Shown piece after piece: positions 9,133-17,559 of a DNA stretch of 64,000 nt. Position numbers and translations under genes: made by a program. The first letter of the stretch is position 1. Every line of letters begins with the position of its first letter. Source of the stretch: CAZYIW01 sp964647705 (GTDB taxonomy: Bacteria; Pseudomonadota; Gammaproteobacteria; PS1; Pseudothioglobaceae); the NCBI GenBank assembly GCA_964647705.1, contig CAZYIW010000002.1:35881-99880 (forward strand), given 5' to 3'. Under the pieces are notes generated by a model. It saw only the letters and a program-made list of their open reading frames with translations. It had not been told where the DNA came from and ran no database searches.

Positions 9133-10017
9133 ATGAGCGAACAAGATTATTATGTGCCACACGGAACCTACTGGCCTATTATTGGGTCGATAGGTATATC
9201 AACACTTTTTGTGGGCCTTGCAAACCAGATGCATGGTGTTGAATGGGGAATGTCAGTAATGTTTTTGGGCTTGGCCATCGTCATCTTTATGATGTTTGGT
9301 TGGTTAGGACAGGTTGTTAACGAAAGTGTTGGCGGCATGTATAACAAACAAGTTGACAAATCATTTCGTTGGGGAATGAGCTGGTTTATTTTCTCAGAAG
9401 TGATGTTCTTCGCTGCTTTCTTTGGAGCGCTTTTCTACGCCAGAGTATTGTCTGTGCCTTGGTTAGGAGGTGCTGACAATAACGTATATACACCGGAGTT
9501 ATGGGATGGCTTTAAAGCCACTTGGGACCAAATTGCATTTTCAACTCCAGGCGCTGTGCTTCAATCAGGTGTGGAGATGTCAATACCAGTTAAGTTGGTT
9601 GACACTTGGGGGTTGCCCGCACTTAACACCGCTTTGTTATTGCTATCGGGTGTGACATTAACATTTGCACATCATGCATTACGTGCAGGCCATCGTAATA
9701 AAATTATTGGTTGGCTGGTTGCTACCATCGCATTGGGAACTGCTTTCTTAGGTTTTCAAATCATGGAATATGGCCATGCCTATGCTGATGGTTTAAAACT
9801 AACATCAGGCATCTATGGTTCTACATTCTATATGTTGACAGGTTTCCATGGCTTCCATGTAACAGTTGGCGCTATTATGCTCACAGTAATTCTTTATCGT
9901 GTTCAAAAAGGGCATTTTGATAAAGACAACCACTTTGCTTTTGAAGGGGTTGCCTGGTACTGGCACTTCGTTGACGTTGTTTGGTTGGGCCTATTTGTTT
10001 TTGTTTATTGGGTTTAG
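9133..10017 (+). CDS. coxC: Cytochrome c oxidase subunit III
   Basis: The protein has 294 residues and seven membrane helices. Family motifs are FRWGMSWFIFSEVMFFAAFF, the conserved Glu in MEYGHAYADG, and the C-terminal GFHGFHVTVGA and VAWYWHFVDVVWL. It stabilises subunit I and proton uptake. GAGAGGAT precedes the ATG. An intrinsic terminator follows 18 bases after the stop, closing coxBA-small ORF-ctaG-coxC as one operon. Confidence 0.97.
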   Translation: MSEQDYYVPHGTYWPIIGSIGISTLFVGLANQMHGVEWGMSVMFLGLAIVIFMMFGWLGQVVNESVGGMYNKQVDKSFRWGMSWFIFSEVMFFAAFFGALFYARVLSVPWLGGADNNVYTPELWDGFKATWDQIAFSTPGAVLQSGVEMSIPVKLVDTWGLPALNTALLLLSGVTLTFAHHALRAGHRNKIIGWLVATIALGTAFLGFQIMEYGHAYADGLKLTSGIYGSTFYMLTGFHGFHVTVGAIMLTVILYRVQKGHFDKDNHFAFEGVAWYWHFVDVVWLGLFVFVYWV

Positions 10018-10034
10018 TCAATAAACAAATGTAG

Positions 10035-10062
10035 AAAAAGGCTCCTTTCTGGAGCCTTTTTT
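10035..10062 (+). terminator. Intrinsic terminator after coxC
   Basis: An 11-bp stem (10035-10045 with 10051-10061) with a GC-rich centre and a TTTCT loop runs into a T-rich tail. Confidence 0.93.
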
Positions 10063-10079
10063 GTTTAAGATTATTTATT

Positions 10080-10292
10080 ATGAAAATAATTATCACAATT
10101 TTAATTATTGCAATTTTGGTGTCATTGAGCACCGCTTTGGTGTCTATGCTAAGAGGCGGCGATAAGCTTTCTGATAGGATGTTTAAATCATTGGTGATTC
10201 GTGTTGGACTCAGCGTTATCTTGTTTATATTCCTTATGGTGGCAGGCTATATGGGTTGGATTACTCCGAACAGTGTCGTACCAATTAAATGA
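10080..10292 (+). CDS. DUF2909 family twin-transmembrane protein
   Basis: The protein has 70 residues and two membrane helices (about 3-22 and 42-60), joined by a loop with LRGGDKLSDRMFKSLVIRV. This is the DUF2909 pattern, commonly found next to cox genes and surf1. Its stop overlaps the surf1 start by four bases (ATGA), so the two are translationally coupled. Role in oxidase assembly is inferred from context only. Confidence 0.8.
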   Translation: MKIIITILIIAILVSLSTALVSMLRGGDKLSDRMFKSLVIRVGLSVILFIFLMVAGYMGWITPNSVVPIK

Positions 10293-11002
10293 AAATAAAA
10301 AAAAGCTTCATCCTACCGTCAGTATTAATTCTAGCGACACTTTATGTATTAGTTTCGCTGGGTTTTTGGCAGCTATCACGCGCTGAAGAAAAACAACAAA
10401 TTGAACAGCGTGTGATGGCTGCCCAACAATTACCTATTGTCAAAATACAACAATTAGACGAACTTTTAGATAAAGAATACCAAACCATAACACTTACTGG
10501 GGTGTATGACGATAACAAGCAATTTGCCTATGACAATCAAACTGTTAAGGGTCACGCAGGTTATTATGTATTAACTCCTTTTATTGTAGATAACAGCAAC
10601 AAGGCGGTTTTGGTGAACCGAGGGTTTCGACCTTGGGGCGCTACAAGAAAAATAAAAAATATTGGCATAGAAATCCTTAACACAACCATCCGCGTGAGCT
10701 TGGTAAAGCCGATCAAACGTATTGAGCTAAAATCCAACACCAAACAAGGAGTGTTTCCAAGGTTGGTTCAATCGCTCGATATTGAAAAACTCTCAGCACT
10801 GAGTGGTTATCAAATATTTCCCATGATTGCACAATTGCACCACGACGAGAAGCAAGGATTTTATCGAGATTGGAAACCTTTTTATGGCAGTGCAGATAAG
10901 CACACTGCGTACGCTATTCAATGGTTTTTAATGGCTTTAGTTTTGTCAATTATTGCCGTTTATTTATTGTTAAAATATGTTAACAAAAATAGTAAAATTT
11001 GA
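10289..11002 (+). CDS. SURF1 family cytochrome oxidase biogenesis protein
   Basis: The protein has 237 residues, with membrane helices at both ends and a periplasmic middle. The N-terminal family motif is LGFWQLSRAEEK, the central one VLVNRGFRPWG, and the C-terminal helix begins AYAIQWFLMAL. SURF1 proteins help haem A insertion into subunit I. The gene overlaps DUF2909 by four bases. The last bases of its stop codon run into the FNR box of the ccoN promoter. Confidence 0.93.
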   Translation: MKIKKSFILPSVLILATLYVLVSLGFWQLSRAEEKQQIEQRVMAAQQLPIVKIQQLDELLDKEYQTITLTGVYDDNKQFAYDNQTVKGHAGYYVLTPFIVDNSNKAVLVNRGFRPWGATRKIKNIGIEILNTTIRVSLVKPIKRIELKSNTKQGVFPRLVQSLDIEKLSALSGYQIFPMIAQLHHDEKQGFYRDWKPFYGSADKHTAYAIQWFLMALVLSIIAVYLLLKYVNKNSKI

Positions 11003-11012
11003 TCTATATCAA
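10999..11012 (+). promoter_or_regulatory. FNR/DNR-type box of the ccoNOQP promoter
   Basis: TTGAT-CTAT-ATCAA is a perfect 5-4-5 palindrome. A site centred at -41.5 places the -10 at 11035-11040, which reads TATTAT, and the transcript start near 11047. The ccoN ATG is at 11129. This is class II activator geometry. Confidence 0.85.
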
Positions 11013-11128
11013 TAAAAGTTAATTCACTTGACTGTATTATTTCTTCTATGTAGAATTTCAACCTATTTTTAAAGAACACAATAAAAATAAGGGTATTTAA
11101 TTAGAACTGCTAAACGAGAGGAGTCTGA

Positions 11129-12556
11129 ATGAACATTACAGAAAAATATGATTTGGGCGTGGTGAAATGGTTTGCCATAATGTCATCGGTATATTTGGTA
11201 ATCGGCACCCTGGTGGGTGTTTATATTGCCGCAGAGTTGGCTTGGCCTTTTTTAAATGATCTAGGAACTGGCACCCCTTATCTACAGTTTGGTCGCCTAA
11301 GACCACTGCATACCAATGCAGTGATTTATGCTTTTGGTGGCTCAGCGCTGATGGCTTCGGCTTTTTATGTGGTGCAACGCACCAATCAAACCAGGCTTTG
11401 GAGTAACAAGATGGCGTGGTTCACCTTTATTGGATGGAATCTCATTATTCTTTCTGCGGTGGTTTCTTTCCCTTTGGGTATTACTTCAGGTAAGGAATAC
11501 GCCGAACTAGAATGGCCAATTGATATTGCCATTACTTTGGTTTGGGCATCGTATTTATATAACTTTATTATGACCATTCACATTCGCGATCGCGAAAAAG
11601 TCCCCCACATCTATGTAGCAAACTGGTTCTTTATGGGGATGATGGTGATGGTAACCTACCTTCATGTGGTTAACTCTTTGGCTATTCCGGTTGGCTGGTT
11701 TGACTCTTACTCGATTTTCTCCGGTGTACAAGATGCAATGATTCAATGGTGGTGGGGTCATAATGCTGTAGGCTTCTTCCTAACTGCCGGCTTCTTGGGC
11801 ATTATGTATTATTTTGTACCTAAGCAAGCACAAAGACCCATCTACTCATATCGTCTTTCTGTAATCCATTTTTGGGCACTGATGTTTGGTTATGTGTGGT
11901 TAGGTGCTCACCATCTTCAATATACAGCGCTACCCGACTGGGCAGGTTCATTAGGTGCGGTGATTTCATTGGCAATGATTATTCCTTCATGGGGTGGTGC
12001 ACTCAACGGTATTTTGACTTTATCTGGCGCCTGGGAGCGTTTGCGTGAAGATTATATTTTGCGTTTTTTGATCATGTCTTTGGCCTTTTATGCCATGAGT
12101 ACATTCGAGGGGCCTGTCATGTCTGCAAAGACTGTAAATGCACTATCGCACTACACTGACTGGACAATTGGTCACGTACATTCTGGCGCATTGGGCTGGA
12201 ACATTATGGTGGCAGCAGGTGCCATCTATCACATGATTGAAAAGATCTATGGCGTTAAACTCTCTCATAAACTTTTGGGGCTTCATTTTTGGACCCACAC
12301 CATTGGCACCGTGGTATATATCGTTGCCATGTGGGTGTCAGGTATTATGCAAGGCTTGATGTGGAGGGCTTACGATGAGTATGGTACATTGGCTTACACG
12401 TTTGCAGAGTCTGTTGCAGCCATGCATCCATATTATGTGATGAGAACAGCGGGTGGCGCACTGGTAGTTTTAGGTGCTGTAATAATGCTGAGCAATATTA
12501 TTATTTCTATCCGTGGAGCCAGCCGTGAGGCCTCAGCTCAGGCGGTGACTGCATAA
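11129..12556 (+). CDS. ccoN: cbb3-type cytochrome c oxidase subunit I
   Basis: The 475-residue catalytic subunit has twelve membrane helices and begins in typical CcoN fashion ([20 protein letters not shown]). The low-spin haem ligand lies in [10 protein letters not shown], the CuB region in [18 protein letters not shown], and the high-spin haem region in [10 protein letters not shown]. The enzyme has high O2 affinity and is used under microaerobic conditions. GAGAGGAG stands six bases before the ATG. An FNR-type box controls the promoter. ccoO follows after 15 bases. Confidence 0.97.
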   Translation: MNITEKYDLGVVKWFAIMSSVYLVIGTLVGVYIAAELAWPFLNDLGTGTPYLQFGRLRPLHTNAVIYAFGGSALMASAFYVVQRTNQTRLWSNKMAWFTFIGWNLIILSAVVSFPLGITSGKEYAELEWPIDIAITLVWASYLYNFIMTIHIRDREKVPHIYVANWFFMGMMVMVTYLHVVNSLAIPVGWFDSYSIFSGVQDAMIQWWWGHNAVGFFLTAGFLGIMYYFVPKQAQRPIYSYRLSVIHFWALMFGYVWLGAHHLQYTALPDWAGSLGAVISLAMIIPSWGGALNGILTLSGAWERLREDYILRFLIMSLAFYAMSTFEGPVMSAKTVNALSHYTDWTIGHVHSGALGWNIMVAAGAIYHMIEKIYGVKLSHKLLGLHFWTHTIGTVVYIVAMWVSGIMQGLMWRAYDEYGTLAYTFAESVAAMHPYYVMRTAGGALVVLGAVIMLSNIIISIRGASREASAQAVTA

Positions 12557-12571
12557 GGGGGGGTAAGAAAA

Positions 12572-13300
12572 ATGGCAAAGCAAAACACAAAAGAAAGCTT
12601 CCAAGTTAAATTTGAGAAAAACATCTTTGGCATGTATTTGTTCATGGCGCTTTCAGTGTCATTAGCGGGCATTGTTGAAATTGTGCCTTTGTTCACCCAC
12701 CCAGATGCGGTGAAAGATGAGGTGACCATGACAGACGGCTCAACCAAAAGCCTTTTATGGGAACGCGGCGATAAAAAATTATCCCAGTGGAATCCAGGTG
12801 ATGGTGTTCGTCCTTTAACAGCAATAGAGTTAGCAGGCCGTGACATTTATCTGCGTGAAGGCTGTTATCTGTGTCATTCACAAATGATTCGTCCGTTTAG
12901 AGACGAGAAAGAACGTTACGGACATTTTTCATTGGCCGTTGAATCAATTTATGACCATCCCTTTCAGTGGGGCTCTAAGAGAACAGGCCCTGATTTAGCG
13001 CGTTTAGGCGGTAAATATTCAGACGAATGGCATATTCTGCACATGCGTAACCCTCAAGCAGTGGTGCCTGAATCAGTGATGCCTAAGTATGCATTTTTAG
13101 ACGATGCGACAGTAGACGGTGAAACTATTCAAGCACACATGGAGGGCTTGAGAAAAGTTGGTGTACCTTATACAGATGCAGACATTGATGAAGCCGCAGG
13201 CCAAGTACAAGGCAAGAGCGAGATGCAAGCGATGGTGGCTTATTTGCAATCGCTGGGCAACATGATTAAGTTTGAAGACGGTGTGGTGTATAGAGAATAA
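12572..13300 (+). CDS. ccoO: cbb3-type cytochrome c oxidase subunit II (monohaem cytochrome c)
   Basis: The protein has 242 residues, with one N-terminal membrane helix and a periplasmic domain with a single haem c site, [12 protein letters not shown], followed by RYGHFS and the family stretch [15 protein letters not shown]. The Met ligand is probably in ESVMPKYAF. It relays electrons from CcoP to CcoN. The stop shares a base with the ccoQ start (TAATG). Confidence 0.97.
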   Translation: MAKQNTKESFQVKFEKNIFGMYLFMALSVSLAGIVEIVPLFTHPDAVKDEVTMTDGSTKSLLWERGDKKLSQWNPGDGVRPLTAIELAGRDIYLREGCYLCHSQMIRPFRDEKERYGHFSLAVESIYDHPFQWGSKRTGPDLARLGGKYSDEWHILHMRNPQAVVPESVMPKYAFLDDATVDGETIQAHMEGLRKVGVPYTDADIDEAAGQVQGKSEMQAMVAYLQSLGNMIKFEDGVVYRE

Positions 13301-13440
13301 TGACGCTGATAGATAAAATCGGTGCGGCAATTGCAATAGTTGTTTTTCTTTTATTGGCAGCTGCCTACTTTTATGCATTTAGACCAAAAAACAAAGAAAA
13401 ATTTGAAAAGTTACGAAATTTTGTCAATAAAGAAGATTAA
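13300..13440 (+). CDS. ccoQ: cbb3 oxidase small subunit CcoQ
   Basis: The protein has 46 residues, with one membrane helix followed by the CcoQ-like AYFYAFRPKNKEKFE and an acidic end. The ATG overlaps the ccoO stop by one base, and the gene sits between ccoO and ccoP. CcoQ stabilises the oxidase complex and the CcoP interaction. Confidence 0.88.
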   Translation: MTLIDKIGAAIAIVVFLLLAAAYFYAFRPKNKEKFEKLRNFVNKED

Positions 13441-13457
13441 GATCGAGGAGAAGAGTG

Positions 13458-14627
13458 ATGGGTGAACACAAGAATCCATATCCAGGTGAAAACAACACAG
13501 GCCACTTTTGGGATGACGAGAACGACTTGAGAGAATTGAGCAATCGTCCACCTAGATGGTATATGTGGGCAATGTATGTCAGTGTCATCTCAGTGATTGT
13601 ATATGCGCTTTATTACCCAACCGTCCCTTGGTTTGGCGACCATAACAAAGGCACTGCAAACTGGACAGCAATCAACGAGATGAATGACAGTGTTAAGCAG
13701 CTGGAAGATTATCGAGAGCATAAATTTGCCGATCAAGAAAAAGCCATTGCCGAGTCCACGCTTGATGATATTGTCCATGATGAAGAATTGAGAAACTATG
13801 CGCTAAAAACTGCCAAAGTGCTTTTTGGTGACAACTGCGCAGGTTGTCATGGCGCTGGCGGTCAAGGTAATGATGGTTTTCCAGTTTTGGCAGACGATGA
13901 CTGGCTATTTGGAGGCACGTTGGCGGATATTTCAAATTCAATTACCAATGGTCGTCGTGGCAATATGCCAGCACGTTTTTTAGGTATTACCGATGCCGAA
14001 GCAGGCACATTGGCTGATTATCTGATGGAAGTCAGTCGTGGTGAAACAGGTTCTGCCCAAGGTAAGGCAATTTATTTATCTAAAGGGTGTGTGGGTTGTC
14101 ACGGTCCGCAGATGAAAGGTAAAACGTTCATGGGTAGCGCTAATTTGACAGACGGTATTTTCCGTTTCAAAGCAGATGATCAAAAAGCTTCTTTGGTTAG
14201 AACCATCTTACATGGTGTAAACCAAGCACAAGATCCAAATACACAAGATGCGGTAATGCCTGGTTTCGGTAATTCGCAAGTAATCGATGCCAACCAAATC
14301 AAAAAATTAACAGTCTATGTTCATCAATTAGGTGGTGGTGTTGCGCCAAAACCCAAGGCTGCACCGATTCCTGAAGGGCTAAAGCCGGTTGAGGTTGATG
14401 GAACAGGGTTTGGTGCTGTTTTAAAAGCCGCTGAGACCAATTACAAAAAAGCACTTGATGCGAGCATGGCATGGCGGGATACTGGCAAGATGATCAAGGA
14501 AGCTAAAAAGCTTAACAAGGCCGGTAAAACCGATGTGGCAACTGCACTGGCCAAAAAAGCCAATACACAGGCGGTGAACGCACTTAAACAAGCACAAAAA
14601 GCCCCCACAGCTGGCCCTAGATTCTAG
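13458..14627 (+). CDS. ccoP: cbb3 oxidase subunit III (dihaem cytochrome c) with SoxK-like C-terminal extension
   Basis: ATG 13458 is preferred over GTG 13455 because GAGGAG is seven bases upstream; this gives 389 residues. Order: a cytosolic head with WDDENDLRELSNRPPRWY; one membrane helix (about 35-55); haem c domain 1 with CAGCH; haem c domain 2 with CVGCH; then a tail of roughly 80 residues not found in ordinary CcoP of about 300 residues. The tail (about 305-389) is an alanine/lysine-rich helical segment with AMAWRDTGK-like sequence (MAWRDTGKMIKEA) and an ALAKKANTQA repeat. It resembles SoxXA-binding protein SoxK as I remember it. The haem domains pass electrons to CcoO; the tail may dock a partner cytochrome. 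Confidence 0.95.
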   Translation: MGEHKNPYPGENNTGHFWDDENDLRELSNRPPRWYMWAMYVSVISVIVYALYYPTVPWFGDHNKGTANWTAINEMNDSVKQLEDYREHKFADQEKAIAESTLDDIVHDEELRNYALKTAKVLFGDNCAGCHGAGGQGNDGFPVLADDDWLFGGTLADISNSITNGRRGNMPARFLGITDAEAGTLADYLMEVSRGETGSAQGKAIYLSKGCVGCHGPQMKGKTFMGSANLTDGIFRFKADDQKASLVRTILHGVNQAQDPNTQDAVMPGFGNSQVIDANQIKKLTVYVHQLGGGVAPKPKAAPIPEGLKPVEVDGTGFGAVLKAAETNYKKALDASMAWRDTGKMIKEAKKLNKAGKTDVATALAKKANTQAVNALKQAQKAPTAGPRF

Positions 14628-14652
14628 CCTAAATTCATTTAATATTCAAACC

Positions 14653-14682
14653 ACCAATACCTTGATTTATTAGGGTATTGGT
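14653..14682 (+). terminator. Possible terminator or mRNA 3' hairpin after ccoP
   Basis: A 9-bp perfect stem (14653-14661 with 14674-14682) lies 25 bases after the ccoP stop. It has no T-run, so it may be a processing or stabilising hairpin instead of a terminator. Confidence 0.45.
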
Positions 14683-14738
14683 CGGTGTGCAGAAGTCTTT
14701 TTTGTTGATTTTCTTTACGGTATAATTTCAGCTTCATG

Positions 14739-14814
14739 GCCGACATAGCACAGTTGGTAGTGCAACTGATTTGTAATCAGTAGGTCCGCGGTTCGAGTCC
14801 GTGTGTCGGCACCA
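14739..14814 (+). tRNA. tRNA-Thr (anticodon TGT)
   Basis: A 76-base cloverleaf: acceptor GCCGACA pairs with TGTCGGC, the anticodon stem CTGAT/ATCAG encloses TTTGTAA, the T-arm is GTTCGAGTC, and CCA is encoded. A -10 TATAAT lies about 15 bases upstream. Confidence 0.97.
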
Positions 14815-14819
14815 TATCT

Positions 14820-14854
14820 AAGCCCCATTAGAAAACTTCTTTTGGGGCTTTTTT
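14820..14854 (+). terminator. Intrinsic terminator after tRNA-Thr
   Basis: Stem AAGCCCCA/TGGGGCTT (14820-14827 with 14843-14850) is followed by a run of T to 14854. Confidence 0.9.
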
Positions 14855-14935
14855 ATAACCTTACTAATTATATGGTTTTATGATAGAATTAAAACACTAG
14901 TATTTTAATTCTCAGTGATTGTGCGTCAGACTTTT

Positions 14936-15121
14936 ATGGGTTTAATACACAATAGATTGAATGAGTTTGTGAATTCAAAAAAATCAAAACAAGAACAGTT
15001 AGTCGAAAAACGCATTGATGCACTCAACAATGTTATTGAACATTTGCGTAGGGTCAAAAGTGTTGAAAAAGGCAAACTAAAAAAAAAGACAAAAAATAAT
15101 TATATGGATCAAAAAAGATAG
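14936..15121 (+). CDS. Possible 61-residue lysine-rich protein
   Basis: This frame from ATG 14936 (an upstream GTG at 14915 is also in frame) would encode a basic, helical protein (MGLIHNRLNEFVNSKKSK, then EKRIDALNNVIEHLRRVK). No ribosome site is visible before either start and I recognise no family. The heptad-like hydrophobic spacing is compatible with a coiled coil. It may instead be a chance frame in the roughly 440 bases between tRNA-Thr and mogA. Confidence 0.3.
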   Translation: MGLIHNRLNEFVNSKKSKQEQLVEKRIDALNNVIEHLRRVKSVEKGKLKKKTKNNYMDQKR

Positions 15122-15134
15122 GTAGAATTGATAC

Positions 15135-15257
15135 CTAACCAAATTGAATCAAGGGTAAAAAACGCAAATTTAATGATTTTGTTTGCGCCTCCTCTAACTC
15201 TGTCATTTGGTTATAAGGAGATAAGAGTGAAAGCGGCCTTAGGGCCGCTTTTTCTTT
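15135..15257 (+). ncRNA. Candidate small RNA with CCUCCUCU stretch
   Basis: This is gene-free sequence ending in a strong terminator. It holds a small stem (CGCAAA/TTTGCG, about 15160-15186), then an exposed CCTCCTCT at 15188-15195, then the terminator. An AAGGAG at 15215-15220 could pair with the CCTCCT. The 5' end is uncertain; a weak TAGAAT lies at 15123-15128. It could also be the 3' UTR of the doubtful 14936 ORF. Confidence 0.35.
15231..15257 (+). terminator. Intrinsic terminator (rightward)
   Basis: An 8-bp GC-rich stem (15231-15238 with 15243-15250) with loop TTAG is followed by TTTTTCTTTT. It ends a rightward transcript facing the mogA 3' end. Confidence 0.85.
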
Positions 15258-15292
15258 TATCAGCACAACCAGAAAACACCAAAAATAACAAA

Positions 15293-15823
15293 TTAATCAA
15301 GACCTTTTTCAACAAAGTCTAAGTCAATCTGGATGTTTGCGTTACTGAGAAGTTCTAAACATTTTGGCACAGCTAAGAAAATTGCACCCAAGCATACAGC
15401 AATGGCTTCTGGCTTTCCGGGCAGGTTAACAATCAAACCTTTGCCACGTGTACCCGCTATTTGCCTTGAAAGTATTGCAGTGGGTACTGTTTGTAATGAG
15501 ACAAGACGCATTTGCTCAGCAAACCCGTCCAGCACACGCTCACACACTGCCTCAGTTGCCTCAGGGGTGACATCACGAATCGAAGGCCCCGTTCCTCCAG
15601 TAGTTAAAACTAAGTCACAATTTTTATTGTCGATAAAATCAATGATTGTTTGCTCAATAAGTGCCTGTTCATCGGCAATGATAGTGGACTCAATGTTGTA
15701 AGGAGAGAGTAGTGCATTGTCAATCCAATTTTGCATGGCCGGCCCTCCCATGTCTTGATATTCGCCCCGAGAGGCTCGATCAGAAACAGTAATAAAGCCG
15801 ACTTTAATTTGGGTGTTATACAT
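15293..15823 (-). CDS. mogA: Molybdopterin adenylyltransferase MogA
   Basis: The protein has 176 residues (E. coli MogA has 195). The N-terminus reads VGFITVSDRASRGEYQDMGG and the MPT-binding signature LTTGGTGPSIRDVTPEAT follows, both MogA-like as opposed to MoaB-like. LPGKPEAIAVCLGAIFLAVP follows near the C-terminus. It adenylates molybdopterin before molybdate insertion by MoeA. It lies 12 bases downstream of the NIT-CRP regulator gene on the same strand, so Moco maturation is cotranscribed with a probable nitrate-responsive regulator, matching the NarG requirement nearby. Confidence 0.93.
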   Translation of the reverse strand: MYNTQIKVGFITVSDRASRGEYQDMGGPAMQNWIDNALLSPYNIESTIIADEQALIEQTIIDFIDNKNCDLVLTTGGTGPSIRDVTPEATEAVCERVLDGFAEQMRLVSLQTVPTAILSRQIAGTRGKGLIVNLPGKPEAIAVCLGAIFLAVPKCLELLSNANIQIDLDFVEKGLD

Positions 15824-15835
15824 TGTATGAATTAA

Positions 15836-17413
15836 TTAAGAAAGGTATTTTCGTTTAATGCAATTTTGTGTTGCATAGTGCACACATGACTCAGATATCA
15901 TATTGTCACAATACTGACACAAAGCATATTTATTGGGTAGAGAAATGTTTTTGTTGTTAATAACAAAACCTAATTTGGACAAACCAGCAAGAGAGCGAGA
16001 AAAAACCTCTCTGCTCATGCCTAGCTGTGAGGCGATAATCGACTTACTATAAGGCAGATTTATGGTTGTAGACAGCCATTTCTTTTGCTTGAGCAAATCC
16101 AGCAAAAAATAACCAACACGTGCGTCCACAGTTTGTGTTTTGTGCCGCTCTAACTCATGGTTAAGCAACACAGTTTTCTTGGCCAAATTACTTAGTATAT
16201 TGAGTATAAATTGATTGTTTTGATTCATGTGTGAACGAACCACAGAAACCGGTATTGAAAAAATTAACACGTCTGTTGTACTTTTAGCGCTGGCTTTTAG
16301 GCAGGTATTGGAAAAAATACAACTCTCCATGATGGTGTCACCATGGCCTAGCATATGAAGCACAGTGGTTTTTTTACCTTGTAATTGTTTAAAAACTTTT
16401 ACCCAGCCCATTAATACAATATGTAAGTGTGTTGCAAAATTATTCTCAGCCACAATCAATTTATTTTTGGGCAATTGGTATATCTCTCCCGATTCAATGA
16501 TTTGCTCTATTTTTGCATTAGGAATTTGATGAAAAATAGGTAGCTTATAAACCAGCCTCTGCTCAATATTTAGACTTTCTAGTGTGTTTGTAGATTTTGC
16601 ATTGCGCCAGTTATCTAAATTATCGATGAGCTTTTTCTCAATAGAATGCATGGCATCAAGTTTTTCAGAGACCAGATCAAACCACTTTCGAGCACTAAAC
16701 CGATATGAGGCAATATCAGAAAATTGTCGGTTTAAAACCTTGTCGTGAATATCTTTCAAAACATCTTTAACAAGTATTTTGTTATAAGTTGCTCGAAAAA
16801 TTTTTCGTTGCTCGTTGCTAGCGAGCGCGGTAAATGACTTCTTATAGTGATGTTGTTCGCTAAGGATAAATTCAATTTTTTTTTGATAATTTTCATTATC
16901 AAAATTTTGTTGAACAAACCCTTGAATTAAACTTAAGCGTTCAAGACTAACCTTTTCCTTCCACTGTAGAAAAAAACTAAAAGCACTGAGAACGTTTGTG
17001 CGTATCTTATCAGCCTGAGAGACAAAATCACTCATGAGTTGGATAATCTGAGACACTAGATTGAAAGTGTAGTAATCGTGCACTTGTTTTAGCGAGATAC
17101 GTTGTTCTATTATATCGTGCCTTAGCGATTCGAGCCCATCTAGGTAGCCCAAAATACCAGTGATCAGACTGCGTTGCTCTGGTGCTATTTTTTTACTATT
17201 TTTCCATTCTTTTAACAGCGTTGTTAAGTTTAATATCGCTTTGTTTGTGTCTAAGAAATATTGCTCTAGTGTTTTTTGATTGTGCGTATTTATGTCTTGA
17301 ATAAACAAGCCAGCAAAGCCTCTTTCTCTTTGCAGAAAATGAACGCTTTCAGACAGGCTAATTAAATTTTCTTTCATCGACATGGTTTTTTTAAACGGTT
17401 CAATTTTCATCAT
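15836..17413 (-). CDS. NIT (nitrate/nitrite-sensing) domain fused to a CRP/FNR-type regulator
   Basis: The protein has 525 residues. About 13-265 form a long helical region whose opening LQRERGFAGLFI is the NIT-domain hallmark, which in other proteins senses nitrate and nitrite. About 285-400 form a cyclic-nucleotide-like beta-barrel. The winged helix near 460-485 has recognition helix SREVFSRSLAGL. This carries both the CRP arginine position (RE) and the FNR serine (ExxSR). The C-terminus has C499, C502, C510 and C518 (CX2CX7CX7C). NIT domains are usually joined to kinases, chemoreceptors or ANTAR; a CRP partner is unusual. It is divergent from narK and upstream of mogA. A soluble nitrate-responsive activator of narK-nar is inferred. 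Confidence 0.8.
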   Translation of the reverse strand: MMKIEPFKKTMSMKENLISLSESVHFLQRERGFAGLFIQDINTHNQKTLEQYFLDTNKAILNLTTLLKEWKNSKKIAPEQRSLITGILGYLDGLESLRHDIIEQRISLKQVHDYYTFNLVSQIIQLMSDFVSQADKIRTNVLSAFSFFLQWKEKVSLERLSLIQGFVQQNFDNENYQKKIEFILSEQHHYKKSFTALASNEQRKIFRATYNKILVKDVLKDIHDKVLNRQFSDIASYRFSARKWFDLVSEKLDAMHSIEKKLIDNLDNWRNAKSTNTLESLNIEQRLVYKLPIFHQIPNAKIEQIIESGEIYQLPKNKLIVAENNFATHLHIVLMGWVKVFKQLQGKKTTVLHMLGHGDTIMESCIFSNTCLKASAKSTTDVLIFSIPVSVVRSHMNQNNQFILNILSNLAKKTVLLNHELERHKTQTVDARVGYFLLDLLKQKKWLSTTINLPYSKSIIASQLGMSREVFSRSLAGLSKLGFVINNKNISLPNKYALCQYCDNMISESCVHYATQNCIKRKYLS

Positions 17414-17440
17414 ACCCTAGTTTTTTTGATTTAGAAAAGC

Positions 17441-17456
17441 TGTGATATTAATCACA
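17441..17456. promoter_or_regulatory. CRP-like palindrome between NIT-CRP and narK
   Basis: TGTGATATTAATCACA has ideal CRP half-sites (TGTGA-N6-TCACA). It lies 28 bases upstream of the NIT-CRP start and 39 bp (centre to centre) upstream of the narK FNR-type box. It could be the target of the NIT-CRP protein itself, whose recognition helix has the CRP-type RE pair. Confidence 0.7.
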
Positions 17457-17480
17457 TATTTATCAGTTAAGACCCAGACC

Positions 17481-17494
17481 TTGACACGCATCAA
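17481..17494 (+). promoter_or_regulatory. FNR/DNR-type box of the narK-narGHJI promoter
   Basis: TTGAC-ACGC-ATCAA. A -41.5 position puts the start near 17529, 31 bases before the narK ATG. The -10 there is weak (about TGTAAAT at 17516-17522), consistent with a promoter that needs an activator. Confidence 0.75.
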
Positions 17495-17559
17495 GGTTTT
17501 TTAACTCTTTGAGTGTGTAAATTGCTGTTGCAAAAAGATAATTGTCTTGGAGTTGAAAT

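Noticed and set aside
15128..15322. 64-codon rightward frame between tRNA-Thr and mogA
   Set aside because: It runs through a strong intrinsic terminator and into the mogA 3' end and lacks protein-like character; the region is better read as noncoding.
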